Positions 8,515-18,700 of a stretch of DNA of 64,000 bases are shown here, in pieces. The DNA lies in contig NZ_JABWRD020000003.1 of assembly GCF_014268785.2 (NCBI RefSeq), forward strand, positions 1 through 64,000, given 5' to 3'. A program made the translations under genes and the position numbers. Positions within the stretch are counted from its first letter, which is position 1, and each line of letters opens with the position of its first letter. The notes below the pieces were generated by a model. It saw only the letters and a list, made by a program, of their open reading frames with translations. It had not been told where the DNA came from and searched no databases. The stretch comes from Pseudomonas shirazensis. Its GTDB lineage: Bacteria > Pseudomonadota > Gammaproteobacteria > Pseudomonadales > Pseudomonadaceae.

Positions 8515-8556
8515 AGGCCCACTTGAGCTAACTACTCGCGTGGGCCTGCGTTGTTG
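8515..8556 (-). terminator. Stem-loop between lapC and small protein A
   Basis: Read on the minus strand, GCAACAA-cgc-AGGCCCAC pairs with GTGGGCCT-TGTTGC across a loop of about 17 nt. It lies just after the lapC stop, but the U-tract is poor. It could be a partial terminator or an RNA-processing site that sets different levels for lapC and the small gene. Confidence 0.35.
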
Positions 8557-8566
8557 CGGCTACCGA

Positions 8567-9943
8567 TCAGCGCTCGCGCAACGCCTCTGCACGAGCTTTG
8601 ACAATTGGTTTGAGCAGGTAGCTCATGATGGTTTTCTTGCCGGTCATGATGTCGACCGTGGCAACCATCCCCGGGATGATTAACAGCGGCTTCTCGTCGG
8701 TACCCAGATGACTGCGGTCGGTACGCAGGCGGATCAGGTAGTAGGTGGTCTTCTTGTCTTCGTCGGTGATGGTGTCGGCACCGATCTGCTCCAGCTTGGC
8801 CTTGAGGCCGCCATACACGGTGTAGTCGTAGGCGGTGAACTTGACCGTGGCTTCCTGGCCCGGGTGGAGGAAGGCGATGTCCTTGGGCAGGATCTTCGCC
8901 TCGACCACCAGGGTATCGTCCAGCGGCACGATCTCGACGATGTCGCTGCCAGGCTGGATCACACCGCCGATGGTGTTGACCAGCAGCTGCTTGACAATGC
9001 CGCGCACCGGCGAAGTCACCAGGGTGCGGTTGACACGGTCATCCAAGGCCTTGCTGGTGGCGGTAGCCTTGCTCAGCTCGGTGCGGGCCTCGTTCAGCTG
9101 AGTCAGCGCGTCGCTGCGAAATTTGCCGCGGGTCTCTTCGATTTTGCTCTGCACTTCCTTGATCGCCGCTTCAGCACGCGGGATAGCCAGAGAGGTGGCG
9201 TCCAGTTGGCCGCGCACCTCGACTTCCGAACGGCGCAGGCGCAGCACCTCGACCTGGGACACTGCGCCCTGGGCTACCAGAGGCTCGGACATGCCGATTT
9301 CCTGGCGCAGCAATTGCAGACTGTTGGCGTACTGAGCGCGCTTGGAGGTGAACTCGCGCAGTTCTTGCTGGCGCTGCACCAATTGCTGCTCAAGGCCGCC
9401 GATTTCATCGCGCAATTGCTGGCGGCGGCTCTGGAACAGCGACTCTTCGTTGCTCGCCTGTTGCGGTGCGGCTTTGCGCAGAACATCGTCGATCTGCAGC
9501 GCACGGCCTTCGATCTCGGCGTTCAAGCGCTCGACCCGCATGGCCATGGCCAGGCGATCGGCTTCGGTCTCGCCGACGTTGGAGGCGAAGCGGGTCTCGT
9601 CCAGACGCAGCAAAGGTTGGCCGATCTCGACGATCTGCCCTTCCTTGGCGAAGATCTCGGAAACGATACCGCCCTCCAGATTCTGGATCTTCTGCAGCTT
9701 GGACGAAGGGATGGCCTTGCCCTCCCCGCGGGTCACTTCGTCGATGTGAGCGAAGCTGGCCCAGATGATCAGGAACAGGAAAAACGCGATCACCCCCCAG
9801 ATGGTCATGCGCACCACCCGCGGCGCATCCTCGACCAGCGACTTGCGCACCTCGGGCAAAGGCGCGCCGGCCAGTGACTCCGAGCCTTTGAAGTAGCTGC
9901 GCAAGCTCTCTTTGAAGCCGTTTACATCCAACTTACGCGACAC
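8567..9943 (-). CDS. lapC: LapC, type I secretion membrane-fusion protein (HlyD family)
   Basis: Periplasmic adaptor linking the LapB ATPase to an outer-membrane TolC-like pore for export of LapA. The 458-residue protein has a cytoplasmic N-terminal segment, one membrane helix (about 47-66), a lipoyl-like half (IQNLEGGIVSEIFAKEGQ), a long coiled coil (about 140-295) and a C-terminal beta-barrel with the HlyD signature region (LLIIPGMVATVDIMTGKK). The GTG start at 9943 overlaps the lapB stop by 11 bp, indicating translational coupling. Confidence 0.95.
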   Translation of the reverse strand: MSRKLDVNGFKESLRSYFKGSESLAGAPLPEVRKSLVEDAPRVVRMTIWGVIAFFLFLIIWASFAHIDEVTRGEGKAIPSSKLQKIQNLEGGIVSEIFAKEGQIVEIGQPLLRLDETRFASNVGETEADRLAMAMRVERLNAEIEGRALQIDDVLRKAAPQQASNEESLFQSRRQQLRDEIGGLEQQLVQRQQELREFTSKRAQYANSLQLLRQEIGMSEPLVAQGAVSQVEVLRLRRSEVEVRGQLDATSLAIPRAEAAIKEVQSKIEETRGKFRSDALTQLNEARTELSKATATSKALDDRVNRTLVTSPVRGIVKQLLVNTIGGVIQPGSDIVEIVPLDDTLVVEAKILPKDIAFLHPGQEATVKFTAYDYTVYGGLKAKLEQIGADTITDEDKKTTYYLIRLRTDRSHLGTDEKPLLIIPGMVATVDIMTGKKTIMSYLLKPIVKARAEALRER

Positions 9944-12089
9944 TGATCTGCCCCTTTTTCAGCGCATCCATGACCGAGGCTTTCGGGCCGTCGGCAACTA
10001 CTTGTCCACGGTCGATCACGATGAGCCGGTCGACCAGCGACAGCAGCGAGGCGCGGTGGGTGACCAGAACCACAGTCTTGTGTTCGACAAACGCCTGCAA
10101 GCGCTGCTTGAGGCGCTCTTCGCCAGTGTTGTCCATGGCGCTGGTAGGCTCGTCGAGCAGCAGGATCTGCGGGTTGAGCAGCAATGCCCGGCCCAGTGTG
10201 ACGTTCTGCCGCTGGCCCCCGGACAGGTTCTGCCCGCGCTCGCCCACCTGCAGCTCGTAACCATCCGGGTGCAGCCTGGCGAATTCGTGCACCCCGGACA
10301 GCTCAGCCGCCTGCAGGATCAGTTCGTCCTCGACATAGCGCGCACCGCTGACCAGATTGTCGCGCAAGGTGCCGGCCAGCAACTGGATATCCTGCGGCAC
10401 GTAACCGATGTTGTGGCGCAGCTCGCTGACGTCGATCTGGCGGATGTCCACGCCATCGACCAGCAGCGAACCGTTGTCTGCTTCGTACAGGCCGACGATC
10501 AGCTTGGCCAGCGAGCTCTTGCCCGAGCCGCTGCGGCCGATGATGCCGATTTTCTCGCCCGGGCGGATGTTCAGGTTGATGCCCTTGAGCGCCTGGTTCT
10601 GCTGGTTCGGGTAGGTGAAGTCGACCCCGCGGAACTCGATCGAGCCCTGCAGTACCTGGCGGCTCAGCGGGCGCTCTTCGAAATTGCGCTCCTGCGGCAG
10701 GTCCATCATCTGGTCGGTAGCGACCATGGTTACCCTGGCCTGCTGATAACGTGCCAGCAAGCCGTTGAGCTGGCCCAGCGGGCCCAGTGCACGGCCGCTG
10801 AGCATGTAGCAGGCCACCAGGCCACCCATGCTCAGGTTGCCATCGATGATCTGGTAAACGCCCACGCAGATCAGCGCCACGCCAGCCAGTTGCTGGATCA
10901 GCATGGTGATATTCATTGCCAGGCCCGACAGCACCTTGACCCGCAGCTCGAGGCGGCTGAGGGTGCCCAGGGTCTGCTCCCACATGTACTGGCGCTCGCT
11001 CTCGGCATTGTTGACCTTGACCGCATCGAGGCCGGCGAGGGTTTCGATCAGGCTCGACTGGCGCTCGGAAGCCAGCGCCATGGTCCGCTCCATGGTCGAC
11101 ATCAGCGGCTTCTGCAGCGCATAGCCGATGCCCAATGCCAGCGGGAAGGCAATGATCGGGATCCACACCAGATGGCCACCGAGCATAGCGATGACGATCA
11201 GGATCAGAATGGTGAACGGCAGGTCGATCAGGCTGGTCAGGGTCAGCGAGGCGAGGAAGTCACGCAGGCTCTGAAACTCGTGGATGTTCTGGGCGAAGCT
11301 GCCCACCCGTGCCGGGCGATGCTTCATCGACATGCCAACGATGCGCTCGAACAGCGTGGCCGACACGATCAAGTCGGTTTTCTTGCCGGCCAGGTCCAGG
11401 CACAGGCTGCGCAGCAACTTGAGCACCAGGTCGAACACGTAGGCACCGGCAATGCCGATGGCCAGCACCCACAAGGTCGAGGTGGCCTGGTTGGGTACGA
11501 CCCGGTCGTAGACGTTCATCACGAACAACGGTGCAGCCAGAGCGATGATGTTGATCACCAGGCTGGCGGCGATTGCATCGATGTACAGCCACTTGCTGCG
11601 TAGCAGCGTGTCGCGGAACCACGAGCGGGTACGCGGGATCAGGTTGCCGTGGGTAACGTCGAATTTGTGCTGTGGCTGGGCAAAGAAGACTTTGCCACTG
11701 TAGTCACCCAGCAGCGCCTCGCGGCTGACCAGGACTTCGCCACCGTCGCTCTCGCTGAGCAGCAAGCGCGCGGTGTCGTCGTTTTCCCAACCGAGCAGCA
11801 CCGCACTGCGGCCCTCGTTGAGCAGCAGCATGGCGGGCATGGCGATGGCCGGGATCTGCTCCAGCTTGCGTTGCAGCAAGCGCCCCTGCAGGCCGGCCCG
11901 GGCGGCAGCCCGCGGCAGCAGTTCGGCGTTCAGGCGCTGGGACGGCAAGGGCAGCCCAGTGGTCAACATGGCCCGGCTGGCCGGCTTCTGGTGCAGAACA
12001 CACAGGGTCAGCAGGCTATCCAGTAGAGGATCGTCATGCTGGCTGCGTGGATCGTGACTGAGTTGGACTCGACTGACTTCGGATTCCAC
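9933..12089 (-). CDS. lapB: LapB, type I secretion ABC transporter for LapA
   Basis: Inner-membrane exporter ATPase of 718 residues. An N-terminal C39-like domain (about 15-140) lacks the catalytic Cys and His, as usual for RTX and adhesin exporters that recognise but do not cut their cargo. A six-helix transmembrane domain follows (about 165-445), then the nucleotide-binding domain with Walker A (GRSGSGKSS, near 518), signature (LSGGQRQN) and Walker B (ILLLDEPTSAMD). GTG start at 12089. Divergent from lapA, sharing a 695-bp regulatory gap. Confidence 0.95.
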   Translation of the reverse strand: MESEVSRVQLSHDPRSQHDDPLLDSLLTLCVLHQKPASRAMLTTGLPLPSQRLNAELLPRAAARAGLQGRLLQRKLEQIPAIAMPAMLLLNEGRSAVLLGWENDDTARLLLSESDGGEVLVSREALLGDYSGKVFFAQPQHKFDVTHGNLIPRTRSWFRDTLLRSKWLYIDAIAASLVINIIALAAPLFVMNVYDRVVPNQATSTLWVLAIGIAGAYVFDLVLKLLRSLCLDLAGKKTDLIVSATLFERIVGMSMKHRPARVGSFAQNIHEFQSLRDFLASLTLTSLIDLPFTILILIVIAMLGGHLVWIPIIAFPLALGIGYALQKPLMSTMERTMALASERQSSLIETLAGLDAVKVNNAESERQYMWEQTLGTLSRLELRVKVLSGLAMNITMLIQQLAGVALICVGVYQIIDGNLSMGGLVACYMLSGRALGPLGQLNGLLARYQQARVTMVATDQMMDLPQERNFEERPLSRQVLQGSIEFRGVDFTYPNQQNQALKGINLNIRPGEKIGIIGRSGSGKSSLAKLIVGLYEADNGSLLVDGVDIRQIDVSELRHNIGYVPQDIQLLAGTLRDNLVSGARYVEDELILQAAELSGVHEFARLHPDGYELQVGERGQNLSGGQRQNVTLGRALLLNPQILLLDEPTSAMDNTGEERLKQRLQAFVEHKTVVLVTHRASLLSLVDRLIVIDRGQVVADGPKASVMDALKKGQISVA

Positions 12090-12784
12090 GCGGCGCTCTC
12101 TTCAAACCTTGCAGTGTCTGGGGCGATGCGCACCTGGCCTCTTGGAGGGTGGTGCACATACGGTTTCATGTCATTTTGCACTGATGGCCATGGGCACGAC
12201 CACCCCGTGGCGTCAATACGGCGGGCTGGTGACTACAGCGCTTGCCCATGTTTCGCTTGAAAACAGTCGGTTTGCCAGTGGGTTAGCGGTTCAGCACCCT
12301 TTACGTGCTATCGGCTGAAGACTGGAAATCTTCATTTCTGGCTGTTGAGTAATGCATTTTTTTCAGCCGATTCAGATGTGAAGCTGGCATGCCCAGTGCT
12401 TGTAATCGGCAGCACCTTATAGCAGTCAAAACAATGGCTCTCTTTTTATTTTTTCATTGTTTGCAAAGCTTGTTCCAAATCATCTGCAGGGGTGTCTTTC
12501 CCTGTTACCTGTCAGGCTCCAAGGCTTCGTAATTCGGGGGCTAAGCGCTTTTTGAGAAGGGGGCTTGAAGCAGCTGACGGGCGGTGAAAATATCAATGTG
12601 ACATTACCCGCGTGATTGTTTAGGATGACGCAGTTTCGGTCAATACTTTGGCATATGCTTAATAGCTAAAAGTAATAGACATATATTTGACGTCAAAAAG
12701 TTATATTCATAGTTACTTAGCATTAGCAGCAATTTTCGTCTGCTAGGCATGAAGCCAACAGAATGGCTAGATCCGGAGAGTCCA
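12090..12784. promoter_or_regulatory. Divergent intergenic region between lapB and lapA
   Basis: No gene is seen in these 695 bp. The part near lapA (about 12420-12740) is clearly AT-rich compared with its surroundings and is the likely promoter area for lapA. Two possible sites stand out: a FleQ-like sequence at 12639-12652 and a perfect 10-bp palindrome TTGACGTCAA at 12687-12696, whose left half also resembles a -35 element. A good -10 at the right distance could not be fixed. FleQ and c-di-GMP are known to control lapA in P. putida, which makes this region the place to look for their sites. Confidence 0.6.
12639..12652 (+). promoter_or_regulatory. Candidate FleQ box upstream of lapA
   Basis: GTCAATACTTTGGC agrees with the FleQ consensus as I remember it (GTCAATAAATTGAC) at 11 of 14 positions. 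It lies 133 bp upstream of the lapA start codon. Single sites of this kind occur by chance, so this remains a suggestion. Confidence 0.35.
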
Positions 12785-15700
12785 ATGAGCAGTGTTGTTG
12801 CCATCGTCAAAAGCATTGTTGGCCAGGTCATCGCGGTATCCCCAGAGGGCTTTCGTCGCGTTCTGATTGAAGGCGACCGTCTGATGGCGGGCGAGCAAGT
12901 CCTGACCGGCCCAGGTGGCGCGGTAACTCTGGAGCTGGCCGATGGCCGCATGCTCGACCTGGGCCGTGACTCGCAATGGAGTGCGGACGCTCCGGACAGC
13001 AGTGCCGATCTGAGCCAGGCCACCGCACAGGCAGCGCCCTCGGTCGAAGAACTGCAGCAAGCCATCGCCGCTGGCGCTGACCCGACCACCGAGCTTGAGG
13101 CAACGGCGGCGGGCCCGACTGCAGCCGGTAATGGCGGCGCGGCTGGCGGCGGACACTCCTTTGTGATGCTTGAGGAGACTGCAGGCGCGGTCGACCCGAC
13201 CATTGGTTTCCCGACCGGCCCAATCGGCTTCCAGACGCTTGCCGCTGATCTGGAGACCGGCGCTGTCGATACCAACGTCAACGATGCCACCCCGACTGCT
13301 CCGACTGTGACTCCGCCGGTTACCACGCCGGTTGCCACCGGGGTGACATTGACCGCTACGCCATCGATCACCGAAGCGGGCGGCGTGATTGTCTACACCG
13401 CAACCGTCGGTCAACCACCGCTGACTGACCTGACCATTACACTCTCCAACGGCCAGGTCATCGTCATCACCGCAGGCCAGACCACTGGCACGGTCAATGT
13501 CGATATTCCGCCTAACGACACGCCTTACATCGATGGCAGCGAGATTTCTGTAACCATCACCGGCACCACCGGTGGCGGCGGCCTAGTCGTTACGCCGAAC
13601 CCAACCCCGGCTGTCACCCAGATCGTCGACACCATCGACACCACGACGGTATCGGTAACCGGCCAGCCTGCGAAAGAAGGCGACCCTAACCTGACCTTCG
13701 AATTCCAGCTGAGCAACCCGCCCCAGGCCGGTAGCCCGACCACCTTGACCGTGAACGTGGGCGGTACCAACTACACCGTTACCGTTGATGCCAGCGGTAA
13801 AGGCACGCTGGTGATCCCGAATACCAACGGCAGCGATGTCTACATCGATCCGTCTTCGGTTACCGCAACTGTGACCGGCGTAAATGGTGGCAACTTCGAG
13901 GCCGTCGACCTGGCGGGCGCGACAACCACCGTCACTGTCGAAGACACCATCGACACCACGACTGTTGCCGTGACCGCGGTGCCAGCAAAGGAAGGCGATA
14001 CCAACCTCACCTTCAACTTCCAGCTGAGCAACCCGCCGCAAGCCGGCAGCACCACGACTCTGACCGTTAACATTAGTGGCACTAACTACACCGTTGATAT
14101 CGATGCCTCCGGCAAAGGTACTCTGCTGGTTCCGAACACCAACGTTGATGATGTCTCCAAAGATGGCAGCGAAGTGACTGCCACCGTCACGGGCGTCACC
14201 GGCGGTAATTTCGAAGCGGTTGACCTGAGTGGCGCGACTACCACCGTGACCGTCGAAGACACCATCGACACCACTACCGTAGCCGTGACTGCCGAGCCTG
14301 CGAAGGAAGGCGATACCAACCTGACCTTCAACTTCCAGCTGAGCAACCCGCCTCAGGCTGGCAGCAGCACCACCCTGACAGTTAACGTCGGTGGTACTAA
14401 CTACACCGTTGATATCGATGCTTCGGGTAAAGGCACCTTGCTGGTGCCTAACACCAACGGCGCAGATGTTTACATCGATCCAAGCCAGGTCACTGCAACC
14501 GTTACTGAAGTGAACGGCGGCAACTTCGAGGCTGTTGACCTGAGTGGTGCAACCACCACCGTCACCGTCGAAGACACTATCGACACCACGACTGTTGCTG
14601 TGACCGCTGTGCCAGCTAAAGAAGGTGATGCCAACCTAACCTTCAACTTCCAGCTGAGCAACCCGCCTCAGGTTGGCAGCACGACCACCCTGACCGTCAA
14701 TGTCGGTGGCACAAACTACACCGTTGATATCGATGCTTCCGGCAAGGGTACTCTCCAGGTCCCGAACACCAACGTTGAAGATGTCTACAAAGACGGCAGT
14801 GAAGTCACCGCGACTGTCACTGCGGTCAACGGCGGTAACTTCGAAGCGGTCGATCTGACTGGCGCGACTACCACCGTTGCTGTCGAAGACACCATCGACA
14901 CCACTACCGTGGCCGTCACTGCCGAAGCAGCGAAAGAAGGTGATGCAAACCTCACCTTCAACTTCCAGCTGAGCAACCCGCCGCAGGCTGGCACCACGGC
15001 TACCTTGACCGTGAACGTCGGTGGTACTGATTACACCGTCACTGTTGGCGCCGATGGCAAGGGCACGCTCCAGGTCCCGAACACCAACGTTGAAGATGTC
15101 TACAAAGACGGCAGTGAAGTCACCGCGACTGTCACTGCGGTCAATGGCGGCAACTTCGAAGCTGTGGATTTGACCGGCGCGACTACCACCGTTGCTGTCG
15201 AAGACACCATCGACACCACTACCGTGGCCGTCACTGCTGAAGCTGCGAAAGAAGGCGATGCAAACCTCACCTTCAACTTCCAGCTGAGCAACCCGCCTCA
15301 GGTTGGCAGCACGACCACCCTGACCGTCAATGTTGGTGGCACAAACTACACCGTTGATATCGATGCTTCCGGCAAAGGTACTCTCCAGGTCCCGAACACC
15401 AACGTTGAAGATGTCTACAAAGACGGCAGTGAAGTCACTGCGACTGTCACTGCGGTCAACGGCGGTAACTTCGAAGCCGTTGATCTGACCGGCGCGACTA
15501 CCACTGTTGCCGTCGAAGACACCATCGATACCACGACTGTGGCCGTTACTGCTGAAGCTGCGAAAGAAGGCGACGCGAACCTCACCTTCAACTTCCAGCT
15601 GAGCAATCCGCCTCAGGTTGGCAGCACGGCTACCTTGACCGTGAACGTCGGTGGTACTGATTACACCGTCACTGTTGGCGCTGATGGCAAGGGCACCTTG

Positions 15701-18700
15701 TCGGTCCCGAACACCAACGTTGAAGACGTCTACAAAGACGGTAGCGAAGTCACCGCGACTGTCACTGCGGTCAACGGCGGTAACTTCGAAGCGGTCGATC
15801 TGACTGGCGCGACTACCACCGTTGCTGTCGAAGACACCATCGACACCACTACCGTGGCTGTCACTGCCGAAGCAGCGAAAGAAGGTGATGCAAACCTCAC
15901 CTTCAACTTCCAGCTGAGTAACCCGCCGCAGGCTGGCACCACTGCTACCTTGACCGTTAACGTCGGTGGCACTGATTACACCGTCAACGTTGGCGCTGAT
16001 GGCAAGGGCACCTTGTCGGTCCCGAACACTAATGTCGAAGACGTCTACAAAGACGGTAGCGAAGTCACCGCGACTGTCACTGCGGTCAACGGCGGTAACT
16101 TCGAAGCCGTCGATCTGACTGGCGCGACCACTACTGTCGCTGTCGAAGACACTATCGACTCCACCACCGTGGCCGTCACTGCCGAAGCTGCGAAGGAGGG
16201 TGATGCCAACCTCACCTTCAACTTCCAGCTCAGCAACCCGCCGCAGGCTGGCACCACGGCTACCTTGACCGTGAACGTCGGTGGTGCTGATTACACCGTC
16301 ACTGTTGGTGCCGATGGCAAGGGCACGCTCCAGGTCCCGAACACCAACGTTGAAGACGTCTACAAAGACGGCAGTGAAGTCACTGCGACCGTCACTGCGG
16401 TCAATGGCGGCAACTTCGAAGCTGTGGATTTGGCCGGCGCGACTACCACCGTTGCTGTCGAAGACACCATCGACACCACCACCGTGGCGGTCACTGCTGA
16501 AGCAGCGAAGGAGGGTGATGCAAACCTCACCTTCAACTTCCAGTTGAGTAACCCGCCGCAGGCTGGCACCACGGCTACCTTGACCGTGAACGTCGGTGGT
16601 ACTGATTACACCGTCACTGTTGGCGCCGATGGCAAAGGCACGCTCCAGGTCCCGAACACCAACGTTGAAGATGTCTACAAAGACGGCAGTGAAGTCACCG
16701 CGACTGTCACTGCGGTCAACGGCGGTAACTTCGAAGCCGTTGATCTGACTGGCGCGACTACCACCGTTGCTGTCGAAGACACCATCGACACCACTACCGT
16801 GGCCGTCACTGCCGAAGCAGCGAAAGAAGGTGATGCAAACCTCACCTTCAACTTCCAGCTGAGCAACCCGCCTCAGGTTGGCAGCACGACCACCCTGACC
16901 GTCAATGTTGGTGGCACAAACTACACCGTTGATATCGATGCTTCCGGCAAAGGTACTCTCCAGGTCCCGAACACCAACGTTGAAGACGTCTACAAAGACG
17001 GCAGTGAAGTCACCGCGACTGTCACTGCGGTCAATGGCGGCAACTTCGAAGCTGTGGATTTGACCGGCGCGACTACCACCGTTGCTGTCGAAGACACCAT
17101 CGACACCACTACCGTGGCCGTCACTGCTGAAGCTGCGAAAGAAGGCGATGCAAACCTCACCTTCAACTTCCAGCTGAGCAACCCGCCTCAGGTTGGCAGC
17201 ACGACCACCCTGACCGTCAATGTTGGTGGCACAAACTACACCGTTGATATCGATGCTTCCGGCAAAGGTACTCTCCAGGTCCCGAACACCAACGTTGACG
17301 ACGTCTACAAAGACGGCAGTGAAGTCACTGCGACCGTCACTGCGGTCAATGGCGGTAACTTCGAAGCCGTCGATCTGACCGGCGCGACCACCACTGTCGC
17401 TGTCGAAGACACCATCGACACCACTACCGTCGCCGTGACTGCCGAAGCTGCGAAAGAAGGTGATGCGAACCTCACCTTCAACTTCCAGCTGAGCAATCCG
17501 CCGCAGGCTGGTACCACTGTTATCTTGACCGTTAACGTCGGTGGTGCTGATTACACCGTCACAGTTGGCGCTGATGGCAAGGGCACCTTGTCGGTCCCGA
17601 ACACCAACGTTGAAGACGTCTATAAAGACGGCAGTGAAGTCACTGCGACCGTCACTGCGGTCAATGGCGGCAACTTCGAAGCGGTCGATCTGACTGGCGC
17701 GACCACTACTGTCGCTGTCGAAGACACCATCGACACCACCACCGTGGCCGTGACTGCCGAAGCTGCGAAAGAAGGTGATGCGAACCTCAACTTCAACTTC
17801 CAGCTGAGTAACCCGCCGCAGGCTGGTACCACGGCTACCTTGACCGTGAACGTCGATGGTACTGATTACACCGTCACTGTTGGCGCCGATGGCAAGGGCA
17901 CGCTCCAGGTCCCGAACACCAATGTCGAAGACGTCTACAAAGACGGTAGCGAAGTCACTGCGACCGTCACTGCGGTCAATGGCGGCAACTTCGAAGCGGT
18001 CGATCTGACTGGCGCGACCACTACTGTCGCTGTCGAAGACACCATCGACACCACCACCGTGGCCGTCACTGCCGAAGCTGCGAAAGAAGGTGATGCGAAC
18101 CTCACCTTCAACTTCCAGCTCAGCAACCCGCCGCAGGCTGGCACCACGGCTACCTTGACCGTGAACGTCGGTGGTACTGATTACACCGTCACTGTTGGCG
18201 CCGATGGCAAGGGCACCTTGTCGGTCCCGAACACCAACGTTGAAGACGTCTATAAAGACGGCAGTGAAGTTACTGCGACCGTCACTGCGGTCAATGGCGG
18301 CAACTTCGAAGCGGTCGATCTGACTGGCGCGACCACTACTGTCGCTGTCGAAGACACCATCGACACCACCACCGTGGCCGTGACTGCCGAAGCTGCGAAA
18401 GAAGGTGATGCGAACCTCAACTTCAACTTCCAGCTGAGTAACCCGCCGCAGGCTGGTACCACGGCTACCTTGACCGTGAACGTCGGTGGTACTGATTACA
18501 CCGTCACTGTTGGCGCCGATGGCAAGGGCACGCTCCAGGTCCCGAACACCAACGTTGAAGACGTCTACAAAGACGGCAGCGAAGTCACTGCGACCGTCAC
18601 TGCGGTCAATGGCGGTAACTTCGAAGCGGTCGATCTGACTGGCGCGACTACCACCGTTGCTGTCGAAGACACCATCGACACCACTACCGTGGCGGTCACT

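Noticed and set aside
9933..12089. LapB as a peptidase-containing bacteriocin exporter
   Set aside because: The N-terminal C39-like domain lacks the catalytic Cys and His, and the gene is part of lapC-lapB.
12640..13371. 243-codon minus-strand frame over the lapA start
   Set aside because: Low-complexity Ala/Ser/Val product, antisense to the conserved LapA N terminus and across its promoter.
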